From NCBI GenBank assembly GCA_902471875.1, contig CABRLN010000048.1:1-11116 (forward strand): a DNA stretch of 11,116 nt, in the 5' to 3' direction. The stretch comes from an uncultured Clostridium sp. Its GTDB lineage: Bacteria; Bacillota; Clostridia; Oscillospirales; Acutalibacteraceae. Positions 6,556-11,116 of this stretch are shown one piece after another (within the stretch, counting starts at the first letter, position 1; every line of letters starts with the position of its first letter). Position numbers and translations under genes: made by a program. The notes beneath the pieces were generated by a model, which made no database searches, was not told the origin of the DNA, and worked only from the letters and a program-made list of their open reading frames with translations.

Positions 6556-7110
6556 TTACTCCGTATCGTTGTCTAAAATACCGGCAGTTGTAGGCACATA
6601 CTGTTCGTTACTTGGTTCTGTTACATTATCCGGCTGCGTCGGCTGCCAAGATGAGTTTGTTGTTAAATCAGTTGTTTGTATAGTGTCTGATTCTGAGGTT
6701 GGCTCATCGGTTGCTGTCGAAACCATAGTTGCCGTTTGTGTTGCAGATTCTTCGGTAGGCATTAATGAAACGACGAGAGAATTATTAAGATTTTTAAAAT
6801 ACCATTCACTTACAATTGTGTAAAGTTCTCCACCAAAATTTTTCAGCAAAAACGCACCTGCGACTGCTATAATCGCAATTAAAAACTGCAGCTTTATAAC
6901 CGGTTGAGGTGCCGTATTTGTTTTCTTTTTTTTATTTATAAAGCTTTGATATATACCGTTTTCCTGCTGATAGTCTTCATCATACGGAAATTCATCTTCT
7001 TCATAGGGGTCATCATCATATGCAATATCCTGTACAGGCTCTGCACGCACTACAGGAACACTTTGCCATTCGTCATTATATTCAATACTGTCATATCTTT
7101 CATTTTTCAT
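6556..7110 (-). CDS. Single-pass membrane protein in the spoIVFA position, no M23 domain seen
   Basis: I do not recognise a named family for this 184-residue protein. Residues 1-50 are strongly acidic and tyrosine-rich (27-50 mostly Asp, Glu, Tyr, Pro), then a basic KKKK patch (60-63) leads into one membrane helix at about 72-90. The basic side predicts cytoplasmic N terminus and external C terminus. After a short conserved-looking segment (EWYFKNLNNSLVVS, 102-115) comes a low-complexity Ser/Thr/Glu-rich tail to residue 184 with no LytM/M23 histidine motifs. SpoIVFA, encoded directly before SpoIVFB in Bacillus, has the same layout but carries an M23-like domain where this tail lies. By position and topology this may be a reduced partner that holds or inhibits the protease; that is inference. 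The ATG at 7110 has AGGATG about 8 nt upstream; a GTG at 7119 is less well placed. Confidence 0.75.
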   Translation of the reverse strand: MKNERYDSIEYNDEWQSVPVVRAEPVQDIAYDDDPYEEDEFPYDEDYQQENGIYQSFINKKKKTNTAPQPVIKLQFLIAIIAVAGAFLLKNFGGELYTIVSEWYFKNLNNSLVVSLMPTEESATQTATMVSTATDEPTSESDTIQTTDLTTNSSWQPTQPDNVTEPSNEQYVPTTAGILDNDTE

Positions 7111-7138
7111 ACAAATCACATCCTATATTTAATTAGTA

Positions 7139-7168
7139 ATTTTTATGTGACAAGTTGTAAACATATGC
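7139..7168 (-). promoter_or_regulatory. Possible sigma-E-like promoter of the protease operon
   Basis: On the minus strand GCATATG (7168-7162) and CATAAAAAT (7147-7139) are 14 nt apart. They resemble the sporulation sigma-E boxes (roughly KMATATT and CATACAAT) with about one and two mismatches respectively. The spoIVF operon of Bacillus is sigma-E driven, so the location fits. In AT-rich DNA such matches arise by chance, and TTTACA (7161-7156) could serve as a weak sigma-A -35 box. Confidence 0.3.
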
Positions 7169-7182
7169 TTAGGGCATTTATT

Positions 7183-7211
7183 TTGACAATAGAATATAGG
7201 TATGTTATAAT
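7183..7211 (+). promoter_or_regulatory. Consensus sigma-A promoter of ppa
   Basis: A perfect TTGACA (7183-7188), a 17-nt spacer and a perfect TATAAT (7206-7211) are present, with TG at 7203-7204 giving an extended -10 element. Expected transcription start is near 7218, leaving a leader of about 50 nt with no evident structure. This is as strong as housekeeping promoters get and predicts high constitutive expression. Confidence 0.9.
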
Positions 7212-7269
7212 TTTTTAAAATAATTTCCAAAGAACTATCTTATACTCGTATTAAAGGAGAAATTGTATT

Positions 7270-7815
7270 ATGAACGTATGGCATGACCTAAGTCCTGAAA
7301 GAATTACACCAAATGATTTTGAGGCATACATTGAAATTCCAAAGGGATGCAAAAGCAAATATGAGCTTGACAAAGAAACAGGTTTGCTAAAATTAGACAG
7401 GATTCTGCATACTTCTACACGTTACCCGGCTAATTACGGGTTTATTCCGCGTACATTCGCACACGACCTTGACCCGCTTGATGTTCTTGTACTGTGCAGT
7501 GAAACAATGTACCCGGGAACACTTATTCAGTGTTATCCTATTGGTTACATAAGAATGATAGACTCCGGCTACAATGATGAAAAAATTATTGCTATACCTT
7601 TCAGCGACCCTACCTATAATTCATACAAAGACATTTCAGAGCTGCCACAACATATTTTTAAAGAAATGTGCCACTTTTTTAAGGTATATAAAACCCTTGA
7701 AACTTCTGATAAATACACAGAAGTTGAAGACGTAAAGGGCGCCGCCGAAGCACAGCAGATTATTTCCCAGGCAATAAAGGACTACAAAAAAACATATGGT
7801 GATTTACGTAAATAA
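7270..7815 (+). CDS. ppa: Family I soluble inorganic pyrophosphatase
   Basis: This cytoplasmic enzyme hydrolyses pyrophosphate to two phosphates with Mg2+, pulling polymer synthesis forward. At 181 residues it has the usual length of bacterial family I enzymes. Active-site residues can be matched to the E. coli enzyme: Glu22, Lys30, Glu32, Arg44, Tyr56, the metal-binding DLDPLD (Asp66, Asp68, Asp71), Asp98, Asp103, Lys105, and Tyr140-Lys141 near the C terminus. The second residue of the metal motif is Leu, where Gly, Ser, Asp or Asn is more common. The ATG at 7270 is preceded by AAAGGAGA at about 9 nt. It reads divergently from the protease operon under its own strong promoter and shares a transcript with the next membrane gene, 19 nt downstream. 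Confidence 0.97.
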   Translation: MNVWHDLSPERITPNDFEAYIEIPKGCKSKYELDKETGLLKLDRILHTSTRYPANYGFIPRTFAHDLDPLDVLVLCSETMYPGTLIQCYPIGYIRMIDSGYNDEKIIAIPFSDPTYNSYKDISELPQHIFKEMCHFFKVYKTLETSDKYTEVEDVKGAAEAQQIISQAIKDYKKTYGDLRK

Positions 7816-7820
7816 TTATT

Positions 7821-7826
7821 AGGAGA
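7821..7826 (+). promoter_or_regulatory. Ribosome site for a TTG-started membrane protein
   Basis: AGGAGA lies 8 nt before TTG at 7835. The next in-frame ATG lies inside the first hydrophobic region, so the TTG is the sensible start. Confidence 0.7.
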
Positions 7827-7834
7827 TGACATAA

Positions 7835-8329
7835 TTGAGTAACGGATTCAAAAGTAATGAAGATAAACGTACAAAACCCCTTAGACTTACCACCTGCGTT
7901 TTGTTTATTATTGAAATAATTTTACTGGCTACACCATACATTGCAATGGTTGGTGAAGACGGCTACTACAGCAAAACTATTTTGCAGCTTATTTTTGGAA
8001 TGAACTCCGAAGATATGCGATGGGTTAAATTGGGATTAATTGCAATTATATTTGCAGTTATTCCTATAGTAGGATTTTTATTTGCTTCATTTGACAAACA
8101 CAGTTGTGTCAAATGCTTTATAGGTTGCGTATGCGCATTTGCAGGAATTTTTTGCATAACCTTTTTACTTCCTCAGTTTTCTCCTACCCTTGCTGTAGGT
8201 GCAATGCTGGCAATAATTATTTATCTTATTATTTTTGCATTGTGCATTTCCTTAACAATTAAAACCATTGCAGTAAGGGCTCTTAAAAGAAAAGAAGAAG
8301 AAGAAATAAGAGAGCATAATGAAGCTTAA
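7835..8329 (+). CDS. Four-helix membrane protein of unknown function
   Basis: I do not recognise this 164-residue protein. A short charged N terminus (1-16, several Lys/Arg/Asp/Glu) is followed by four hydrophobic segments at about 17-39, 66-87, 92-112 and 117-143. Between the first two is an external-looking loop with GEDGYYSKT and NSEDMRW. Cysteines cluster near helix 3 (Cys90, Cys93, Cys97, Cys99, Cys106). The C terminus is a highly charged KRKEEEEIREH run, probably cytoplasmic. No catalytic motif is visible. It starts with TTG, 19 nt after ppa, and shares its promoter and terminator, so expression is tied to pyrophosphatase. It could be a small-molecule or stress membrane protein, but the sequence gives no function. 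Confidence 0.8.
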   Translation: MSNGFKSNEDKRTKPLRLTTCVLFIIEIILLATPYIAMVGEDGYYSKTILQLIFGMNSEDMRWVKLGLIAIIFAVIPIVGFLFASFDKHSCVKCFIGCVCAFAGIFCITFLLPQFSPTLAVGAMLAIIIYLIIFALCISLTIKTIAVRALKRKEEEEIREHNEA

Positions 8330-8341
8330 TAAATTTATTAA

Positions 8342-8390
8342 AATAACGGCAACACTTCAATATGAAATGTTGCCGTTATTTTATTTTGTA
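8342..8390 (+). terminator. Intrinsic terminator of the ppa operon
   Basis: The arms 8342-8354 and 8368-8380 pair over 13 bp with no mismatch (AATAACGGCAACA). Inside, TTCA and TGAA add four pairs above one mismatch around a 3-nt loop. The run TTATTTTATTTT follows. It begins 12 nt after the stop codon of the membrane protein gene. Confidence 0.92.
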
Positions 8391-8694
8391 ATGTAACAGA
8401 AGCGTATCTAAAAATATAACATTAAGCATGTATATTTTTTCTAATCTTTGTCTAAAAAGTGGATAAGATTCTCTAGTAAATTTTGTATTACTCTTAAGAA
8501 CAATTTATAAATTCCTCTTTATTGGTTGCAATTAACACATCTTCGTATAAAAATAAAAAATATTTATACAATTTAAACAATTTGTTCTTGCAATTTGTTT
8601 AACAGTATGATAGAATAACTTTGGTAATTATTTTACATATTTTCTGCATAAAGTATGCGGCAATACAAATGATATTTTTAGTAAGGTGATTTTT
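8391..8694. other. AT-rich gene-free stretch upstream of the amylase gene
   Basis: No convincing coding frame or known RNA class is seen in this roughly 300-nt region. It holds the amylase promoter (8588-8616), copies of CAATTT motifs around that promoter, and a small hairpin in the leader with 7-bp arms 8644-8650 and 8654-8660 and a 3-nt loop. No clear catabolite-response element was found by eye. Confidence 0.6.
8588..8616 (+). promoter_or_regulatory. Sigma-A promoter of the amylase gene, extended -10
   Basis: TTGCAA (8588-8593), a 17-nt spacer and TAGAAT (8611-8616) are present, with TG at 8608-8609 just before the -10 box. The transcript would start near 8623 with a leader of about 72 nt. 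Direct copies of CAATTTGTT at 8578-8586 and 8591-8599 flank or overlap the -35 box and could be an operator. Confidence 0.7.
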
Positions 8695-10353
8695 ATGACA
8701 AGCTGGGTAAACAAATCAATATTTTACCACATTTATCCTTTAGGCTTTTGCGGAGCTCCACAGTACAATGACGGAAGTCAAAACTACAGGCTAGACAAAG
8801 TTATTGACTGGATTCCACATTTAAAAGAATTAAATATTAATGCAATTTATTTTGGACCTGTGTTCGAGTCCTCAAAGCATGGCTACGATACAAAAGATTA
8901 CTACCAAATAGATAAACGACTTGGCGATAACGCTTCATTTAAAAAAATATGCCATCTTCTGCATGCTAACGGCATAAAAATTATACTTGACGGTGTATTT
9001 AACCATGTAGGAAGAGAATTTTGGGCTTTTAAAGATGTACAGCAACATGGACAAAACTCTGTACACTGTGATTGGTTTCAAAACCTTAACTTTGGCGGCA
9101 GCAGTCCTATGGGGGATCCGTTCTGGTATGATGGTTGGAGCGGACATTACGACCTTGTTAAGCTAAACCTTCATAATCCGTATGTTGTTGAACACTTGCT
9201 GAATGCTGTAGGTATGTGGATAGATGAGTTTGGCATTGATGGCTTACGTTTAGATGCTGCCGACTGTGTTGACCTTGGCTTTTTTAAAAAGCTAAAGGAA
9301 TTTTGCAAAGGCAAAAGACATGATTTTTGGCTGATGGGCGAAATTATTCATGGGGACTATAACCGTTGGGCAAACAATGAAGCTCTTGACTCTGTAACCA
9401 ACTATGAATGCTACAAGGGCATTTATTCTTCACATAATGACCACAATTATTTTGAAATTGCACATTCTCTTCAAAGGCAGTTTGCACAAGGCGGTATTTA
9501 CCAAAACCTATGTCTATATAACTTTTTGGACAACCACGATGTTGACAGAATTGCAAGTCATTTAAAAGAACAAAATCACCTTGAAAACTCATACACAATA
9601 ATGTACTGTATGCCTGGTGTGCCTTCAATTTACTATGGCAGTGAATGGGGCATTAATGGCAGCAGAACAAACACCAGTGATGACGCACTGCGCCCTGAAA
9701 TTAATTTGGGGCAAATTAATAATGCAAACGAAAACCTTAACAGTTACTTGAAAAAGCTGGGTAATATCCGCAAGTCTTTAGAAGCTTTACAATTTGGAAA
9801 CTATAACAACGAATACATCAGAAATGAACAGCTAGTATTTTCTCGCTCATATAACAATCAAACAGTGTATATTGCACTTAACCTTAGCAGCAGCTGTGCA
9901 AATGTTGAATTTAACGCAGTTGGTGGCTTTAGCAAGCTGACAGACGCTTTAACAGGCGACAGCTTTGACAATACGGGCTATGTACGTATTCCTATAAACG
10001 GCAACAGTTCAAGAATTCTTGTTATGAATAACGGTGAATTTTCAATAAATTTTAATGATAAACCTGACATTGTTACACAAGCTACTGAAAACACCGAGCC
10101 TGTTGTAGACGAAAACACACCTGTTGTTGAAATGGTAATGCCTCTTTCTGAAGTTACTCCCGGCAGATACCGTCACTTTAAAGGTAACGAATACGAAATA
10201 ATTTCAGTTGCAGAACATACCGAAACCGGTGAAAAGCTTGTAGTTTATATGGACGTTCAAACCCATAAGTATTGGGTAAGACCTTACGATATGTTTATTG
10301 AATTGGTAGAATGCGGTAACAAGTTTATTCGTAGATTTGACAAATTAAGTTAA
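8695..10353 (+). CDS. Cytoplasmic GH13 alpha-amylase-family enzyme fused to DUF1653
   Basis: This 552-residue glycoside hydrolase acts on alpha-glucans or maltodextrins. GH13 regions are intact: region I DGVFNH (99-104), region II GLRLDAAD (183-190, Asp187 nucleophile), region III GEII (Glu216 acid/base), region IV FLDNHD (277-282, Asp282 stabiliser). The LVKLNLHNP segment (154-162) recalls the MPKLN-type region V of neopullulanase/cyclomaltodextrinase relatives, but no N-terminal CBM34-like domain precedes the barrel. No signal peptide is present, so it should work on imported oligosaccharides. A beta domain (about 375-450) and a Glu/Thr/Val-rich linker (about 453-488) lead to a C-terminal DUF1653 domain (489-550: GRYRHFKGNEYEI, VVYMD, YWVRPYDMF, RRFDKL). 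ATG at 8695 has AAGGTGA 5 nt upstream; a GTG at 8686 lies inside that site. Linkage specificity cannot be read from sequence. Confidence 0.93.
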   Translation: MTSWVNKSIFYHIYPLGFCGAPQYNDGSQNYRLDKVIDWIPHLKELNINAIYFGPVFESSKHGYDTKDYYQIDKRLGDNASFKKICHLLHANGIKIILDGVFNHVGREFWAFKDVQQHGQNSVHCDWFQNLNFGGSSPMGDPFWYDGWSGHYDLVKLNLHNPYVVEHLLNAVGMWIDEFGIDGLRLDAADCVDLGFFKKLKEFCKGKRHDFWLMGEIIHGDYNRWANNEALDSVTNYECYKGIYSSHNDHNYFEIAHSLQRQFAQGGIYQNLCLYNFLDNHDVDRIASHLKEQNHLENSYTIMYCMPGVPSIYYGSEWGINGSRTNTSDDALRPEINLGQINNANENLNSYLKKLGNIRKSLEALQFGNYNNEYIRNEQLVFSRSYNNQTVYIALNLSSSCANVEFNAVGGFSKLTDALTGDSFDNTGYVRIPINGNSSRILVMNNGEFSINFNDKPDIVTQATENTEPVVDENTPVVEMVMPLSEVTPGRYRHFKGNEYEIISVAEHTETGEKLVVYMDVQTHKYWVRPYDMFIELVECGNKFIRRFDKLS

Positions 10354-10376
10354 TCAAATAATAGTCTGACATAATA

Positions 10377-10422
10377 AACGGCTGACTTACAGATAGCGTA
10401 AGTCAGCCGTTGTTTTTATTAT
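10377..10422 (+). terminator. Strong intrinsic terminator between amylase and lysis genes
   Basis: Arms 10377-10390 and 10398-10411 pair perfectly over 14 bp (AACGGCTGACTTAC) around a 7-nt loop, followed on the plus strand by TTGTTTTTATT. It lies 23 nt after the amylase stop. The minus-strand side has only a poor T-run, but the same stem may also stop the lysis cassette transcript arriving from the right. Confidence 0.92.
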
Positions 10423-10443
10423 TCTATAGATACATATAATATA

Positions 10444-10752
10444 CTACTTCTTCTTAAAGCGTGTGAAAAGCTCTGAAAGTTTTTTCCAACCAAACATAGA
10501 AACAAATGCTACTAAAAAGCCTCCTATTATAGCACCTACAACAAAATACCATTGCACCTGTATTTGATTGTATGATATATATGCAAAATAAGCAACTACA
10601 GTCAGCACTACAGACAGCACTGTAACCTGCAAAGCCGTTGGTATTTTATCTAAAAACCACATCTCCTTTGTAACCTGTGTAATAACACTTACCAAAAAAG
10701 CTAATACCCCCAACACAGCAATTATCGTCGTAAAATCTGTCAGTTCTGTCAT
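10444..10752 (-). CDS. Holin-like small membrane protein
   Basis: This 102-residue protein has three hydrophobic segments at about 7-26, 39-60 and 67-88 and ends in a basic tail (RFKKK). Size, three-helix layout and charged C terminus match class I phage holins, which make membrane lesions that release or activate endolysin. It is the last gene of a three-gene chain: its ATG shares an ATGA with the stop of the XhlA-like gene, and GAGGAGATG lies about 8 nt upstream. I do not recognise a precise holin family. Context, rather than motif, carries the call; a toxin or bacteriocin export pore is an alternative. Confidence 0.65.
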   Translation of the reverse strand: MTELTDFTTIIAVLGVLAFLVSVITQVTKEMWFLDKIPTALQVTVLSVVLTVVAYFAYISYNQIQVQWYFVVGAIIGGFLVAFVSMFGWKKLSELFTRFKKK

Positions 10753-10991
10753 TGTTTCATCATCTCCTCAAGGTCAGATATTCGGTGGTTTACCACCGAT
10801 ATTTTTTCACTATGAATTTGCAGCTGCTTCTCATTCTCGTAGGTACGGGCAATTAAATTATTATGTTCCCCTACCCTTTGTTCCAGTTGTTCAATTCTGT
10901 ATTTGATAAGCTTTGACTGAATAATAATTCCTGCCAAAGCACCACAGCCGGAACCTAAAAGCCCAATTAAAGCTACTACAATTTCACTCAT
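10749..10991 (-). CDS. XhlA/Bhl-like phage lysis accessory protein
   Basis: This 80-residue protein has one N-terminal hydrophobic helix (about 4-25) with several glycines, followed by a long charged coiled coil (about 29-79) with YRIEQLEQRVGEHNN and VNHRISDLEE. This layout and these phrases are typical of the small XhlA-like proteins found beside holins and endolysins in Firmicutes phages and prophages, although XhlA itself has the helix at the C terminus. It probably sits in the membrane and works with the holin. The ATG at 10991 overlaps the stop of the upstream gene by one base (TAATG), and AAGGAA lies about 8 nt upstream. The family call is from recognised pattern. Confidence 0.75.
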   Translation of the reverse strand: MSEIVVALIGLLGSGCGALAGIIIQSKLIKYRIEQLEQRVGEHNNLIARTYENEKQLQIHSEKISVVNHRISDLEEMMKQ

Positions 10992-11116
10992 TACGAAATT
11001 TCCTTTTCCAGCAAATCAATAGTTGCTGAAATAACTGATTTTTTTACATTTTTAAGTTCGCTGTTTATAGCATTGCGCAAAGCTGTAATTGTGTTTTTAC
11101 CTGCAATGCCGTCTTG
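10991..11116 (-). CDS. C-terminal end of a probable endolysin with peptidoglycan-binding repeat (partial)
   Basis: Only the last 41 residues and the stop codon lie in the window; the gene continues past the right edge. The first visible residues, QDGIAGKNTITALRNAI, match the end of a peptidoglycan-binding (PG_binding_1-type) repeat, whose hallmark is DGxxGxxTxxAL. A short helical tail ending LLEKEIS follows. The catalytic domain is out of view, so amidase, muramidase or peptidase cannot be distinguished. Order and overlapping stop/start with XhlA-like and holin-like genes support a phage lysin. A host cell-wall hydrolase is possible. Confidence 0.6.
   Translation of the reverse strand, partial: QDGIAGKNTITALRNAINSELKNVKKSVISATIDLLEKEIS

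Noticed and set aside
6569..6823. Plus-strand open frame opposite the SpoIVFA-position gene
   Set aside because: It arises from the repetitive Ser/Thr codons of the low-complexity tail read backwards. The minus-strand gene has the ribosome site and operon context. The frame at 6904-7218 also crosses the ppa promoter.
8391..8694. Riboswitch or small RNA upstream of the amylase gene
   Set aside because: Only a 7-bp hairpin is visible in the leader. No recognised riboswitch core or terminator/antiterminator pair was seen.
9344..9628. Minus-strand open frame inside the amylase gene
   Set aside because: It sits opposite conserved GH13 regions III and IV, whose motifs are intact on the plus strand.

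Overview
The window looks like chromosomal DNA from a low-G+C Gram-positive anaerobe, most likely a gut-type member of the Clostridia (Ruminococcaceae/Oscillospiraceae-like). The reasons are AT-rich intergenic DNA, strong GGAGG-type ribosome sites, frequent TTG starts, near-consensus sigma-A promoters, and a site-2 protease beside the paired radical-SAM genes TIGR03960/TIGR03936, an arrangement typical of that class. The organism is inferred from style and gene neighbourhood, not from a marker gene.

Left part (minus strand, about 159-7110). Read in transcription order, a SpoIVFA-position single-pass membrane protein (7110-6556) is followed 2 nt later by a SpoIVFB-like intramembrane metalloprotease (6553-5942). 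Next comes an 83-nt gap holding a strong two-tier hairpin, then a TIGR03960 radical SAM protein (5858-4002), its DUF2344/TIGR03936 partner (4027-3371) and a YjjG/YfnB-type HAD phosphatase (3378-2686). The last three overlap or abut and all appear to start with TTG. After 128 nt with its own promoter candidate comes a two-gene ABC exporter: ATPase (2557-1820) and a large duplicated permease (1827-202), closed by a hairpin at 159-196.

Middle (plus strand, 7183-8390). A perfect extended -10 sigma-A promoter drives a family I inorganic pyrophosphatase (ppa) and a co-transcribed four-helix membrane protein of unknown role, closed by a clear intrinsic terminator.

Right part. A roughly 365-nt gene-free stretch carries a promoter, then a cytoplasmic GH13 alpha-amylase-family enzyme with a DUF1653 domain fused to its C terminus, ended by a strong terminator at 10377-10411. 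Converging on it from the right edge is a phage-type lysis cassette on the minus strand: the end of a probable endolysin with a peptidoglycan-binding repeat, an XhlA-like coiled-coil membrane protein and a three-helix holin-like protein, each overlapping the next by 1-4 nt. This suggests the edge of a prophage or a domesticated remnant.

I see no tRNA, rRNA, CRISPR array, transposase or integrase. The most unusual items are the GH13-DUF1653 fusion, the SpoIVFA-position protein with no recognisable M23 domain, the strand-biased hairpin at 5889-5945, and the run of TTG starts. I did not find an obviously new multi-gene defence or biosynthetic system.
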